Assembly: GCA_902769705.1 (NCBI GenBank)
Contig: CACXPX010000007.1
Location: forward strand, 1 to 64,000
Direction: 5' to 3'
DNA: 64,000 bases
Origin: an uncultured Prevotellaceae bacterium
GTDB taxonomy: Bacteria > Bacteroidota > Bacteroidia > Bacteroidales > Bacteroidaceae
In this document: positions 51,797 to 61,725 of the stretch, piece after piece
Numbering within the stretch: position 1 is the first letter of the stretch
How the letters are laid out: each line of letters starts with the position of its first letter
The notes under the pieces: generated by a model
The model's database searches: none
Told to the model about the DNA's origin: nothing
Seen by the model: the letters and a program-made list of their open reading frames with translations, nothing else
Program-made: the position numbers and the translations under genes

Positions 51797-51883
51797 AATT
51801 CTCTCTCTTTAAGTTAAACGTATGAGTTTTATTCTTGCAAGTTTTAATCTTATGACGTAAATGTATGATTAACGTTCAATTTG

Positions 51884-52840
51884 TTAGTTAACATTAACAC
51901 TTCTGATTGTGATTTGCCCGTTGACGGGAAGCAGTCCTGCTTTCAGAATAATCATCTGGCCTTTTGCAGATTCAATGAAATGGGCAAATCCCCAAGGCAA
52001 GCCATTGCGCGGATCATTGAGCAATCCGTAGATGGTGCGAATGAGTGGGTAGTTATTGTTATAAATGTAGTATTGGTAAGGCTTCCAGCTGTTGTTGGGT
52101 GTAGCAGTGTCGAGCTTACTTACTGACATTAAGCGAATATTCTTGTTGAAGGTGAGGTTGGTGGTGTCACGCTTGTCGTTGAGCCAGTTGCTGCCGATGA
52201 TACCAATGGCGTTTGGTGTCTTGGCTACATAGTTGACCACTTCAGCACTTGTTTGGGCTGCGGTAACATTTTTACTGGTAATGGGTTTTCCACCAAGAAT
52301 GGAATCCTCGGCATAGTGGACAGCTGATGATTTCTCGTTATCGAAGACAAGTGTGATATCGCCTCGTTTAGAACCGGGATAAATGTCGCTCCATTTTGTG
52401 GCTGAGCCATCGAGAATACGTGCGATATCCTTTACGGTGATGCATGAGTCGGTGTTCTCTTTGTTGATGATAAGCGCAAGGCCATCATATGCCAAACGGA
52501 TGGTGCGTGGCGCATATCCACGGTCTTTCAAGTTCTTGAGTTCTTCGGGTTTGAAGTCTCTTGCTGTGATAAGAAGATAGGTTTTCTTGTTCAGCAACAT
52601 CTCCATACCGTCAGACTCGTTAGTGTAGATGGGGTTGACTTTTGCTTTGGGATAGGTTGCCTCGAAGACTTCTCTTTCTTCTTCGATGATGGGACTAAAA
52701 CTTTCGTCAGAGGCGAAATCAATCACCCCTGACGAATAAGTGTCTGTACGGCCGCTTTTGGACTTGTTGCCTGAGCAAGAAGCCCAAAGGCACGCCGTCA
52801 GTGTTAATCCTACGATAGTGTAAGATATATTACGTTTCAT
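51884..52840 (-). CDS. PstS-like substrate-binding lipoprotein
   Basis: 318 residues. Lipoprotein signal (LTACLWASCSGNKS). Type II periplasmic binding-protein fold: IDFASDESFSPIIEEEREVF, DGLALIINKENTDSCITVKDIARIL and VNYVAKTPNAIGIIGSNWL. These resemble phosphate-binding PstS, but no ABC transporter genes are nearby and the gene lies four bases after tonB. Association with TonB energising genes is typical of Bacteroidetes; the ligand is unknown. Confidence 0.85.
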   Translation of the reverse strand: MKRNISYTIVGLTLTACLWASCSGNKSKSGRTDTYSSGVIDFASDESFSPIIEEEREVFEATYPKAKVNPIYTNESDGMEMLLNKKTYLLITARDFKPEELKNLKDRGYAPRTIRLAYDGLALIINKENTDSCITVKDIARILDGSATKWSDIYPGSKRGDITLVFDNEKSSAVHYAEDSILGGKPITSKNVTAAQTSAEVVNYVAKTPNAIGIIGSNWLNDKRDTTNLTFNKNIRLMSVSKLDTATPNNSWKPYQYYIYNNNYPLIRTIYGLLNDPRNGLPWGFAHFIESAKGQMIILKAGLLPVNGQITIRSVNVN

Positions 52841-52843
52841 GTT

Positions 52844-53677
52844 TTACTGCAATCTGAATGAAACAGGAACATTGTATTTCACACGCACAGCCGATCCGTT
52901 CTGCTTACCAGGAATCCAACGAGGCATCGATTTTACGACGCGAGCGGCTTCCTTGTCAAGTGACGGGTCTACCGAACGAACGACCTTCACGTCGGTAATC
53001 GAACCATCCTTCTCAACGACGAATGACACGACAACACGACCTTGAACACCGTTCTCCTGAGCAACAACAGGATATTTCACGTTCTGTTGCAGATACTCCA
53101 TCAGGGCAGAGTTACCGCCGGGGAATGATGGCATCTGTTCTACAACGTCGAACACCTTGTTTTCAACTTCAGGTTTGGGTTCGGGTTGTGCGACAGCTTC
53201 CTTCAGTTTGAGCACCTCACCGTTGGCATCGTCATTACCCTTTACGTCGAGGGCACCGATGGCGGTCTTGGTGTTCATAAGTTCGTCCTGCGTCTTCAGC
53301 TCGTCTTCAGGTTTCACATCATCGTCTTTCTTGATGACAGGTGCTGTAAACTTCACAGAGCTCTTTACACGCTCAACGACCTTTTCAGGTTGCTGGATTT
53401 CAACTTTCTTCTGTTTCACTTCAGCCTTCTCTTTCGGCTTCTCGAGTGCAGAAAGTTCCTGTACTTGGGTAACGGCAACTTTCTTGGTACTACTCTCAAT
53501 AATAGTCTTCAGACTGATTCCGATGAAAACGAGTGCAGCTAAAGCAAGCATGGCCAAGATAGAAAACACGTTTCTCTTGGAAGTGCCCTTACGAAGCTTG
53601 TATGCTCCATATTCTTGGTTTCTTCCTTCGAACACGATATCTACCCAATCATTGTTTACCAAATCGATTTTAGACAT
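52844..53677 (-). CDS. tonB: TonB energy transducer
   Basis: 277 residues. One N-terminal membrane helix (about 36-55), a Lys/Glu/Pro-rich periplasmic stretch, and a C-terminal TonB domain (about 190-277; FPGGNSALMEYLQQNVKYP, GRVVVSFVVEKDGSITDVKVV). It transmits proton-motive force from ExbBD to outer-membrane receptors such as the SusC protein at 12094. Confidence 0.93.
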   Translation of the reverse strand: MSKIDLVNNDWVDIVFEGRNQEYGAYKLRKGTSKRNVFSILAMLALAALVFIGISLKTIIESSTKKVAVTQVQELSALEKPKEKAEVKQKKVEIQQPEKVVERVKSSVKFTAPVIKKDDDVKPEDELKTQDELMNTKTAIGALDVKGNDDANGEVLKLKEAVAQPEPKPEVENKVFDVVEQMPSFPGGNSALMEYLQQNVKYPVVAQENGVQGRVVVSFVVEKDGSITDVKVVRSVDPSLDKEAARVVKSMPRWIPGKQNGSAVRVKYNVPVSFRLQ

Positions 53678-53715
53678 GTTCTTTACTTTTTAAATGGTTA
53701 GTAATTAGCACCGAC

Positions 53716-54369
53716 TTATTTAATTCCACGTTGCTCAAGCAACTTCTCGTCGTCCGAATTAATGTCGTCGATGACATATTTACCAATACTGCAAATCTGC
53801 ATCTCGTCGAGGGCTTCCACTACGTTCTTGTAGCTGGCACCTTCTGTGGGCTTGATGATGACGGTCATAGTCTGGATTTTCTCTCCAGTTCCTGTGACAT
53901 CACCGCCTTTGATTTTCGAGAGCTCAAGGTTATACAATGAGTCTGTCCAATGTTTCGGGTCGGCAAGTTTCTTTTCATCGAGCTTTGCCTTTGCCAGCAT
54001 TACCTGCTGCACAGGCTGTGTGCCGTCTTCAGTAACGTGTGTAATCAGTACTTTGCGGATACCTTCTTTTCCCCAAGTGGTCTCTTTGATGCATTCGGGG
54101 TTGTTGTAGTCGGGCAATCCTGCAACATAATAGAGTTTGTCGTCGGCGCCTACATACATTGTGATAGTGTAGGAGGCTTTTGTCACCGACTTGTCTTCAT
54201 CTTGCATGTTCTTGTCGTTGCTAGGCATCGTCAACTCCATTGTCTGAGGCTTAGCCAAAGAGGTACAGAGCATGAAGAACGTGATAAGAAGCATCATCAT
54301 GTCCACCATCGGCGTGAAGTCGACTCGGACATTAACTTTCTTCTGTTTGCTTGCTTTCTGTTTTGCCAT
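53716..54369 (-). CDS. exbD: ExbD biopolymer transporter (second copy)
   Basis: 217 residues. One membrane helix near residues 15-35 with the essential Asp region DFTPMVDMMMLLITFFML, then a periplasmic ExbD domain longer than usual. Forms the stator with ExbB. Four bases after the first exbD copy. Confidence 0.9.
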   Translation of the reverse strand: MAKQKASKQKKVNVRVDFTPMVDMMMLLITFFMLCTSLAKPQTMELTMPSNDKNMQDEDKSVTKASYTITMYVGADDKLYYVAGLPDYNNPECIKETTWGKEGIRKVLITHVTEDGTQPVQQVMLAKAKLDEKKLADPKHWTDSLYNLELSKIKGGDVTGTGEKIQTMTVIIKPTEGASYKNVVEALDEMQICSIGKYVIDDINSDDEKLLEQRGIK

Positions 54370-54372
54370 GCT

Positions 54373-54990
54373 TTAGTCCTCCTGTGTCTTGTATTGAGTG
54401 ATCAGATAGTAACGGTTCTCGTTGATGTCACGCAACTCGTTCATAATCAGCTTGATGGTTTTGTAAGGAGTGTTTCCGTCAGCTTTGATGGCAACCTTGA
54501 GGTCGTCGTTGACGCCCTTTGCAGCTTTCACCCAGTTTTGGAATTCGCTCAATCCACCGTCAATACTGTCGAGAGGGATACCTGCGCCTTCACCTCTGAT
54601 GAGCGCATTCATCTCGTTGATATCATGGTTCAGGTATTCAGACAAATTCCCCATAGGTACACCCCACATGGCGTCCTGAAGGAACTTGGCTTGTTGCTCA
54701 CCATTCAAGGACACTCCGTACGAGCCAGTCATGTCGGCGAGCACTTCCTTGATTTGAGCCTGATTGTCCATGCCCATGAATACCTTGCCAACTGAATCGA
54801 CAAGAATATTCAGCACGTCTTTCTCTGGAACTTTGATCTCCGAGACAGATGCCGGGGTGAGTACTTTTGCCGGTTCATTCTTCACGAACGTAGATGTCAT
54901 CATGAAGAATGTCAGCAGAAGCACCATCACGTCTGACATAGGAGTCATGTCAATCCAGACGTCTTGCTTCTTAATTTTTACTTTACCCAT
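54373..54990 (-). CDS. exbD: ExbD biopolymer transporter (first copy)
   Basis: 205 residues with WIDMTPMSDVMVLLLTFFMM as the membrane helix containing the key Asp. Two different ExbD paralogues in one operon are normal for this group and may make a mixed stator. Confidence 0.9.
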   Translation of the reverse strand: MGKVKIKKQDVWIDMTPMSDVMVLLLTFFMMTSTFVKNEPAKVLTPASVSEIKVPEKDVLNILVDSVGKVFMGMDNQAQIKEVLADMTGSYGVSLNGEQQAKFLQDAMWGVPMGNLSEYLNHDINEMNALIRGEGAGIPLDSIDGGLSEFQNWVKAAKGVNDDLKVAIKADGNTPYKTIKLIMNELRDINENRYYLITQYKTQED

Positions 54991-55021
54991 AGCGATAAAT
55001 GTTTTTAAGGGTTAGCAAAAA

Positions 55022-55861
55022 TTAAGCCTCTTCTGTGTGGTTTGCTTCGTAGGTCTGAGCGATTGAATAACCAACCTCATCGAGGGCGTATGTCAACTTG
55101 TCAATCTTGTTCGTGTAGTAGTTGTAGGCAATCACAGCACCCCAAGATGTCAAGATACCAGAAGCCGTGTTCACCAGAGCCTCAGAGATACCTTGTGACA
55201 GGGCGAGAGAGTCACCACCACCACCAGCAGCCAGAGCTGCGAACGAACGGATCATACCTACCACAGTACCGAACAGAGCGGTCAGCGTACCCAGAGTAAC
55301 GATAGTAGCCAGAATAGGCATGTTCATCTGCAGAGTGGGCATCTCGAGCTGAGTGGCCTCTTCGTGAGCCTGCTGGATCTTGGCAATCTTCTGAGACTTC
55401 TTCAAGCCTGTTGTTGCCTCCATGTCCTTGTATGCCTTCAGAGAAGCGCCTACAACATTAGCAACAGTACCTCTCTGGTCGTCGCAAAGCTTCTGAGCCT
55501 TTGCGAAGTCACCTTCTGCGAGGGCAGCCTTAATGTTAGCAACGAACTTGGGGAGTTTGCCCTTACCGAATGCTGTGCGGAGAGCAAGCCAGCGCTCGAT
55601 AGAGAGAGCAATCACAGTGAACAGCAACGTGATGATCACAGGCACAACGATACCGCCTTTGTAGACGAGACCGAGGAGACTTCCGTCTTTCACTGCATTA
55701 GAGGGGTCTCCGTCAACGAAGTTAGCGGGGTTACCGAGTACGAACTTGTAGAAACAAACAGCTGCAATGAAGCAGAATACGATGATCCAAATTGCTGCTT
55801 GAACTCCCTGGAAGCCCTGAGATTTTTTCTTCGGGGCTGCTGCTTTTTGATTATTAGCCAT
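55022..55861 (-). CDS. exbB: ExbB/MotA/TolQ-family proton channel
   Basis: 279 residues, three membrane helices (about 25-45, 70-92, 190-215) with an N-terminal extension. The conserved segment TLGTLTALFGTVVGMIRSF marks the family, and ALVNTASGILTSWGAVIAYN the last helix. It forms the proton-driven motor with ExbD. First gene of the operon, promoter at 55978-55985, with an unusually long leader of about 110 nt. Confidence 0.93.
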   Translation of the reverse strand: MANNQKAAAPKKKSQGFQGVQAAIWIIVFCFIAAVCFYKFVLGNPANFVDGDPSNAVKDGSLLGLVYKGGIVVPVIITLLFTVIALSIERWLALRTAFGKGKLPKFVANIKAALAEGDFAKAQKLCDDQRGTVANVVGASLKAYKDMEATTGLKKSQKIAKIQQAHEEATQLEMPTLQMNMPILATIVTLGTLTALFGTVVGMIRSFAALAAGGGGDSLALSQGISEALVNTASGILTSWGAVIAYNYYTNKIDKLTYALDEVGYSIAQTYEANHTEEA

Positions 55862-55977
55862 AATTTAATTTTTAATTTTTTGGTTATTAATAAATTTAAG
55901 TTGTTGAATATCGGATTTAACGTTAATGTGCTTTGTACTCAGTTTTTCTTCTTTGATACTTTATCACAATCAACACG

Positions 55978-55985
55978 CAAAGATA
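55978..55985 (-). promoter_or_regulatory. -7 box of the exbB-tonB operon
   Basis: TATCTTTG on the minus strand; the leader is about 110 nt and AT-rich. Confidence 0.65.
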
Positions 55986-56092
55986 CTAAAATATGGGAAA
56001 CAAACCATTGAATTAAGGATATTTAACGGTATATTTCGTTTTTTTCTAAGTTGCCAGTTGGCCTTTCCTCTTTTTGGACTATAGTTTATTCC

Positions 56093-57298
56093 TTACTTCA
56101 GCTGTGCTAAAGCATTTCCGATTCTGCTTATGGCTTCACGGATGTTGTCGTCGCTGGTGGCATAACTCATGCGGAAACAATCGGGATCACCGAATGCATC
56201 TCCCCCTACAGTTGCCACATGTCCCACTTCCAGCAGATACATGGCAAGGTCAGTGCTGTTTTCAATAGTTTTTACGGCATCACCATCTTTAAAGCTTTTT
56301 CCGTAAAAACTGCTGCATTTTGGGAATAGATAGAATGCTCCTTCTGGCTTGTTCACTTCCAATCCAGGAATCTTGCTTGCCAGTTCAACAATGAGGTCGC
56401 GTCTGCGTTCAAATGCCTGACGCATTTCTTCCACGCAACCTTGGTCGAGTGTGTATGCGGCTTCGGCGGCTTTTTGGCTCACAGAGCACGGTCCGCTGGT
56501 GTATTGACCTTGTAACTTGTTGCAGCCTTTAACAATCCATTCAGGTGCTGCAATGTATCCAATACGCCAACCTGTCATTGCATAGGCTTTCGAAACGCCA
56601 TTAACGATGATTGAACGTTCTTTCATTCCATCAAATTGCGCTATTGATTCATGCTTGCCTATATAATTGATGTGCTCGTAGATTTCGTCTGCCAACACAA
56701 ATATGTCTTCATGTTTCAAAATGACATCGGCCAATCCTCGAAGCTCTTCTTTGGAGTATACGCTGCCAGTTGGATTGCTGGGCGAACAAAGGATGAGCAT
56801 TCGCGTCTTCGGCGTGATGGCAGCCTCAAGCTGCTCGGGTGTCATCTTGAAGTTTTGCTCGAATCCTGCGTTAACAATGACAGGTTCGCCTCCCGCCAAT
56901 TTCACCATTTGCGGATAGCTGACCCAATAGGGGGCTGGTATGATGACTTCATCGCCATCGTTGACAAGCGCCATGATGGTGTTGCATACGCTTTGCTTGG
57001 CACCATTCGACACAAGCACTTCGTTGATGGAGTAATCGAGGTTGTTTTCGTTTTTCAATTTGGCAACAATGGCTTTGCGCAAATCAGGATAGCCGGGAAC
57101 GGGCGAATAGCGCGACCAATTGTCGTCAATGGCTTTCTTGGCTGCTTCTTTAATGTTGTCTGGGGTGTTGAAATCGGGTTCGCCGACGCTCATGTTGATG
57201 ACGTCAATGCCACTTGCCTTCATCTCGCTGCTTTTCTGCGACATAGCTAACGTTGCAGATGGGGCGAGTCGGTTCAGACGGTTTGATAATTGTGCCAT
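56093..57298 (-). CDS. pyridoxal-phosphate aspartate-type aminotransferase
   Basis: 401 residues, class I aminotransferase (AspAT Ib type). Seen: INMSVGEPDFNTP, the KQSVCNTIMALVNDGDEVI motif, LCSPSNPTGSVYS, and the cofactor lysine in NGVSKAYAMTGWRIGY. It transfers amino groups between aspartate/glutamate and keto acids; prephenate activity occurs in some relatives. Promoter at 57333-57340. Confidence 0.93.
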   Translation of the reverse strand: MAQLSNRLNRLAPSATLAMSQKSSEMKASGIDVINMSVGEPDFNTPDNIKEAAKKAIDDNWSRYSPVPGYPDLRKAIVAKLKNENNLDYSINEVLVSNGAKQSVCNTIMALVNDGDEVIIPAPYWVSYPQMVKLAGGEPVIVNAGFEQNFKMTPEQLEAAITPKTRMLILCSPSNPTGSVYSKEELRGLADVILKHEDIFVLADEIYEHINYIGKHESIAQFDGMKERSIIVNGVSKAYAMTGWRIGYIAAPEWIVKGCNKLQGQYTSGPCSVSQKAAEAAYTLDQGCVEEMRQAFERRRDLIVELASKIPGLEVNKPEGAFYLFPKCSSFYGKSFKDGDAVKTIENSTDLAMYLLEVGHVATVGGDAFGDPDCFRMSYATSDDNIREAISRIGNALAQLK

Positions 57299-57332
57299 AT
57301 TGTTTTGAAAGTCCTAATGTGAATTCGGGTTG

Positions 57333-57340
57333 CAAAATTA
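57333..57340 (-). promoter_or_regulatory. -7 box of the aminotransferase gene
   Basis: TAATTTTG on the minus strand, 35 bases before the start. Confidence 0.55.
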
Positions 57341-57485
57341 AACATTTTATTCGTTAAAACGAAAAATTCCTGTCAATATTTCACAAAATCCCATTTTTTT
57401 CTTTCTTTATGCCTATATATTTCCTTTTTTGCCTTACCTTCGTCAAGAGTCAGTTTCTTGTTATTAGTTCATGGAACTCTTCTTT

Positions 57486-58697
57486 TTACTTCAAGTGTAA
57501 AGTATGTCCCATTCGGTCTTGCTTTGTTTTCAGATAACGGTAGTCGTATTGGTTGGGTGTGATTTCGATGGGCACGTTCTCAACGATTTCCAACCCATAA
57601 GCTTCCAATCCGACACGCTTTGTGGGGTTGTTGGTCATCAGTTTCATCTTGTGAACACCAAGATGACGTAACATTTGCGCACCACATCCGTAGTCGCGTT
57701 CATCAGGCTTGAATCCCAGATGCACGTTGGCCTCTACAGTATCCATACCTTGTTCCTGCAACTTGTAAGCGGCAATCTTGTTCATCAGGCCGATGCCGCG
57801 CCCTTCTTGTTGCATATATACAAGCACTCCTTTCCCCTCTTTCTCAATCATTTGCAACGACTTGTGCAGTTGTTCGCCACAATCGCATCGCATGCTGCCC
57901 AGTATGTCGCCCGTTGCGCACGATGAGTGAACACGTACTAAGATAGGTTCATTTTTGTCCCACGAACCCTTAATGAGGGCCATATGTTCCAACCCGTTGC
58001 TTTTTTGGCGGAAAGGAATCAATCGGAAGTGCCCGTATTGAGTAGGCATGTCTACTTCGTTTCCCACCTCAATGAGCGATTCCCTCTGCAACCGATAGGC
58101 TATCATGTCACGGATGGAAATAATCTTCATTCCCCATTCTTGTGCTCGTTTTGTCAGCTCGGGCATGCGGGCCATATCTCCGTCGTCGCTCATGATTTCC
58201 ATTAGTGCTGCGGCAGGATAGAGCCCAGCCATCTTGCAAAGGTCTATGGCCGCCTCGGTATGTCCGCTTCGGCGCAACACGCCGTTATCTTGGGCATAGA
58301 GGGGATTGATGTGGCCTGGACGTCCGAAGGTTTGAGGGGTGCTATTCGGATCAGCCAATGCCAAGATGGTGGCAGCGCGGTCGTGAGCCGATACACCTGT
58401 GGTACATCCTTCGAGTTTGTCTACAGTCACCGTGAAAGGAGTGCCTAGCACCGATGTGTTGTCTTGTACCTGATGGGGCAGATCGAGTTCTTCACAACGC
58501 GAAAGAGTGATAGGGGCGCAGAGCACTCCTCGTGCGTGCTTGAGCATGAAGTTCACTTTCTCGGGTGTTATTTTTTCGGCGGCAATGATGAGATCGCCTT
58601 CGTTTTCGCGATCCTCATCGTCAACCACGATGACGAATTTCCCTTCTTTGAAGTCTTTTATGGCAGCTTCGATGCTGCTGAGTTTGAAGTCTTTCAT
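57486..58697 (-). CDS. ribBA: bifunctional DHBP synthase / GTP cyclohydrolase II
   Basis: 403 residues. N-terminal RibB ([33 protein letters not shown]; about 1-205) and C-terminal RibA (about 210-400) with the zinc cysteines in [20 protein letters not shown] and the motif QQEGRGIGL. The two starting reactions of riboflavin synthesis. Follows the LptF/G-type gene by 36 bases; no FMN riboswitch seen. Confidence 0.96.
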   Translation of the reverse strand: MKDFKLSSIEAAIKDFKEGKFVIVVDDEDRENEGDLIIAAEKITPEKVNFMLKHARGVLCAPITLSRCEELDLPHQVQDNTSVLGTPFTVTVDKLEGCTTGVSAHDRAATILALADPNSTPQTFGRPGHINPLYAQDNGVLRRSGHTEAAIDLCKMAGLYPAAALMEIMSDDGDMARMPELTKRAQEWGMKIISIRDMIAYRLQRESLIEVGNEVDMPTQYGHFRLIPFRQKSNGLEHMALIKGSWDKNEPILVRVHSSCATGDILGSMRCDCGEQLHKSLQMIEKEGKGVLVYMQQEGRGIGLMNKIAAYKLQEQGMDTVEANVHLGFKPDERDYGCGAQMLRHLGVHKMKLMTNNPTKRVGLEAYGLEIVENVPIEITPNQYDYRYLKTKQDRMGHTLHLK

Positions 58698-58733
58698 ATA
58701 CCTTATTATATATATGGGGTGTGCGGGGTGCTA

Positions 58734-60638
58734 TTATGATTGATGGCCAAGTTGCCTGATTCGGCTGATGATGTTCGAGTTGGTGGTCTTGATGGTTCGC
58801 AAGTCGCGGAGCAGTCGCAGACGGAACATCCACATGCGGATATAGAGGAACAGGCCAACAGGGACTATTATGGCCGCAAGAATATTCATCCATCTGCGCT
58901 CGAAAGGCCTTGTGTGGGCTTTATCTGATAGGATGGGGTAGTGGTTGAGTTCCGTCAGGATGTGCTTGTCTTTGGTGTTCGACAAGTCTTCAATCACCTG
59001 CTCCATTTCTTCATTGATGCGCTCAATCTCGTGGTCGGGCTCGTAGCGGAAGAACACTTTGATGGGATTGGGCATAAGCATCAGCTTGTGCTGGTGAGAA
59101 TAGTCGGTAACATCTTTGTTGATGACACTCAGACGAGTGGCGTCGGCAGGATAATCGGGATCGTTGATGATGACCTCTTTACCGAATACGTGCCGTTTCA
59201 GCCTCAGTCCCAGCAATCGCATGAAGAAATTGCGATAGGCGTCAAGATTGAACACCACCGAGTCGTTGTTGGCTTTGTAGGTAACGAAAACGGCAATCGG
59301 CGTCAGCACGGCTGTAGCCAACCCTTTTCCAAACCACACGGTCCACATTCCTCCGCGCGCCATTCTATATCCAGTGTTGTCGAGGATGTAGAACACGATG
59401 AACACGATGACCGATATGATGACGGGAATGCCGAGTCCGCCTTTGCGGATAATGGCTCCCAATGGGGCTCCGATGAAGAAGAAGATGAGGCACGAGAGGG
59501 CCAACGTGAATTTGTTGATGGCTTCTATGTCGTGTTGACGTATAATTTTGTCGCCGTCGCTGGTCATCATTGCGTTGAAAGTCAGTTCGCTACTTTCCGA
59601 TCTCACGTTGCCCAACGCGATGTTCACAACGTTCTGCTTATCCTCGTTGGAGAGTTTCGCGTATGCAGAGTCGAGCCTGAAAGTCTTCTCTTCAGCTCTT
59701 TTCAAAGCTAAGAGCGAGTCTTTTTTCGACACGTCGTGCAACCGATAGTATCTTGCTTTCGCACTTTTGTAGAATTGAAGCCCGATACTGTCGTAGATTT
59801 GCACCATCGAGTCTTTGTCGTGAAATATCTGAGCGAGGCTCTTTCCTCGGGCATTGTTCGAAAGCGTTGTGGCATCAGTCAGGTTGAAGTCTCCGTCGTA
59901 GTCGAGTACCAGTTTCTTCGTAACGAAGGCTTGTCTTTGATAAGGAACAGCAGCAGTTCTTCCTAATTCGGCCTGCAAGTTTCCATACCACATTCCATCC
60001 CACAGGCTGAGCACCAGGTGTTTCTTCTCGGCCGTAGCCTGAAGCATTCCCGAGTCGGCCAAAATGATTTCCTGGTCCTCATAGCTTCCCGTCATGCGGT
60101 AGATCATGATTCCGTAGAGTTTGCCCGTCTTCATGTTCTTCTTCTGCACGTAGAGGTTGCAGTTGGGTATTCCGTCGTAGAAGATGCCTTCTGGAATCTC
60201 AAGCTCAGGGCTTTTCTGCTTCATCGAAATGAGCAGCTGCGTCATCTTCATGTTGGCTTTGGGGCCGATGTCGTTCTGGAAGAAGAAAGAAACCGCCGTG
60301 ATGAGGATGGAGATGATGATGAGCGGGCGGAAAGTCTGCATCAGCGAGATGCCTGCCGACTTGATGGCCGTGAGCTCTGAACTTTCGCCCAAGTTTCCGA
60401 ATGTGATGAGCGAAGAAAGCAGAATGGCCAACGGCAACGCTTGAGGCACAAGCATCAGGCTCATATACCAGAAGAATTGGGCCATCACCTCCATCGAGAG
60501 GCCTTTACCGATAAGCTCGTCGATATATCGCCAAAGGAATTGCATCATCAGCACAAACTGGCAGATGAAGAATGTGGCAACAAAGAGCAGCCCGAATTGC
60601 TTGGATATGAAAATGTCTAACTTTTTGACTCGAAACAT
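58734..60638 (-). CDS. LptF/LptG-family lipopolysaccharide export permease
   Basis: 634 residues, much longer than the ~360 of enterobacterial LptF/G. Six membrane helices: two near the N-terminus (KQFGLLFVATFFICQF, ALPLAILLSSLITFGNLG), the others after residue 350, with a beta-jelly-roll periplasmic domain between. A C-terminal extension of about 180 residues ends in another hydrophobic pair. It pulls LPS from the inner membrane toward the Lpt bridge. Promoter at 60688-60695. Confidence 0.9.
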   Translation of the reverse strand: MFRVKKLDIFISKQFGLLFVATFFICQFVLMMQFLWRYIDELIGKGLSMEVMAQFFWYMSLMLVPQALPLAILLSSLITFGNLGESSELTAIKSAGISLMQTFRPLIIISILITAVSFFFQNDIGPKANMKMTQLLISMKQKSPELEIPEGIFYDGIPNCNLYVQKKNMKTGKLYGIMIYRMTGSYEDQEIILADSGMLQATAEKKHLVLSLWDGMWYGNLQAELGRTAAVPYQRQAFVTKKLVLDYDGDFNLTDATTLSNNARGKSLAQIFHDKDSMVQIYDSIGLQFYKSAKARYYRLHDVSKKDSLLALKRAEEKTFRLDSAYAKLSNEDKQNVVNIALGNVRSESSELTFNAMMTSDGDKIIRQHDIEAINKFTLALSCLIFFFIGAPLGAIIRKGGLGIPVIISVIVFIVFYILDNTGYRMARGGMWTVWFGKGLATAVLTPIAVFVTYKANNDSVVFNLDAYRNFFMRLLGLRLKRHVFGKEVIINDPDYPADATRLSVINKDVTDYSHQHKLMLMPNPIKVFFRYEPDHEIERINEEMEQVIEDLSNTKDKHILTELNHYPILSDKAHTRPFERRWMNILAAIIVPVGLFLYIRMWMFRLRLLRDLRTIKTTNSNIISRIRQLGHQS

Positions 60639-60687
60639 CTCACCTTATAGAAATAGCGCGTGCGCTTGCGTGCGCACAATCAGGCTG

Positions 60688-60695
60688 CAAAGGTA
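60688..60695 (-). promoter_or_regulatory. -7 box of the lpt-ribBA operon
   Basis: TACCTTTG on the minus strand; the leader contains a GTGCGC-rich self-complementary stretch (about 60656-60677). Confidence 0.65.
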
Positions 60696-60734
60696 ATAAA
60701 AAAGCTTGTAACACCGAAAGACTTTACCATTTTT

Positions 60735-61133
60735 TCACAGTCCGCTGGAGTGGCGCAGCCGTTTCAGGTTGTCGTCCCATAGGTCGTAGAGTGTGTCAAC
60801 ATCCTCCTCTAAGGCGAAGTCGGTGATGGACAGGATGTAGTCGTTTGTGATGTTGCTATGCTCCATCCTCAGTTCCATATATGCTTCCTCGTCGGTCTCG
60901 TCGGCCCATCTGATTCTGAACCTGTGGTTTCGCTCGATCTCGATGATGGCGGCTTCTCGCGTTTCATGGTGCTTCCACACTTCGCCCCACGTGAACTTAA
61001 TGGTGTCGCCATTTTGTTGCACGTCGTCGGCAATCCATCTGGCCAATCCTTCCGGCGTGCTGATGAGCTGCCAGATGATGGGTTGCGAATTCGACCTCAG
61101 TTCGTGTTCAATGATGATTTTCTGCTTTTTCAT
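60735..61133 (-). CDS. START-like (SRPBCC) domain protein
   Basis: 132 residues forming a helix-grip fold: IIIEHELRSNSQPIIWQLI at the start, STPEGLARWIADDV, IKFTWGEVW, and the terminal long helix (EEDVDTLYDLWDDNLKRLRH). The fold binds hydrophobic ligands in a cavity; in AHSA1 relatives it aids chaperones. Ligand unknown. Own promoter at 61179-61186. Confidence 0.85.
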   Translation of the reverse strand: MKKQKIIIEHELRSNSQPIIWQLISTPEGLARWIADDVQQNGDTIKFTWGEVWKHHETREAAIIEIERNHRFRIRWADETDEEAYMELRMEHSNITNDYILSITDFALEEDVDTLYDLWDDNLKRLRHSSGL

Positions 61134-61178
61134 GCGCTGGGGTTGTAGTTTTGTTTAACAGACGTGTCCTTCTCGTTG

Positions 61179-61186
61179 CAAAAATA
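61179..61186 (-). promoter_or_regulatory. -7 box of the START-like gene
   Basis: TATTTTTG on the minus strand, 45 bases before the start. Confidence 0.5.
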
Positions 61187-61250
61187 ATGAAAAAATCTCC
61201 CACTAACAAATTATTTGCATGTTTTTTTTGGTGAATTGAAAAGTTTGTAT

Positions 61251-61258
61251 TACCTTTG
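61251..61258 (+). promoter_or_regulatory. promoter of tRNA-Met
   Basis: TACCTTTG with TTTG at 61227-61230 (20-bp spacer), 25 bases before the tRNA. Confidence 0.75.
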
Positions 61259-61283
61259 CACCCGCATTCAAGGAAACATGGAT

Positions 61284-61357
61284 GGCGGGATAGCTCAGTT
61301 GGTTAGAGCGTCGGATTCATAATCCGGAGGTCGAGGGTTCGGGTCCCTCTCCCGCTA
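61284..61357 (+). tRNA. tRNA-Met (CAU), elongator type
   Basis: 74 nt with a full cloverleaf: acceptor GGCGGGA/TCCCGCT, D-arm GCTC/GAGC, anticodon stem TCGGA/TCCGG with loop TTCATAA (anticodon CAT), T-arm GAGGG/CCCTC. The seven paired acceptor bases exclude the mismatched initiator type. A lysidine-modified tRNA-Ile(CAU) cannot be ruled out by eye. CCA is not encoded. Confidence 0.95.
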
Positions 61358-61369
61358 CATCGAATGTGA

Positions 61370-61404
61370 AAGCCCTGCAGACGTCAAGTTTGCAGGGCTT
61401 TTTG
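61370..61404 (+). terminator. intrinsic terminator of tRNA-Met
   Basis: AAGCCCTGCA (61370-61379) pairs perfectly with TGCAGGGCTT (61391-61400), followed by a T-run. Confidence 0.85.
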
Positions 61405-61615
61405 TTTGCTTTCATTTGTCGTTTGTGGGCGTGAACATTTTGAAAGATTTGTGTTTTTACGGCATTTTGCGGTTAATTTTTGTTGATTTTTTTCCGAATT
61501 ATTTATTCATTTTCCACTGCATTTTTAGCTCAAAACGAGGGGTGATTTTGTGAAAAATCATGAGAATCGTCCTGATTGGCCGAGCTTTTGATGAACTTTT
61601 TGGTCTGTTTTTTCG

Positions 61616-61725
61616 TAAGAGCTATACTTTTACCTTACCAAAGCATAACTCTTGCGGTCCAATATGTATGCTTTGGGCGCCTCAAAGCTATGCTTTTGGA
61701 GGGTTAAAGCATAGCTTTGACAACT
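61616..61725. repeat. 22-bp dyad repeat array 6
   Basis: Units at 61616, 61638, 61660, 61682 and 61704. The last has a perfect dyad TTAAAGC-ata-GCTTTGA apart from its second base; all belong to the AAAGC/GCTTT class. Confidence 0.8.

Noticed and set aside
57486-58733. FMN riboswitch before ribBA
   Set aside because: Only 36 bases separate ribBA from the upstream gene, and no RFN-like sequence is seen.
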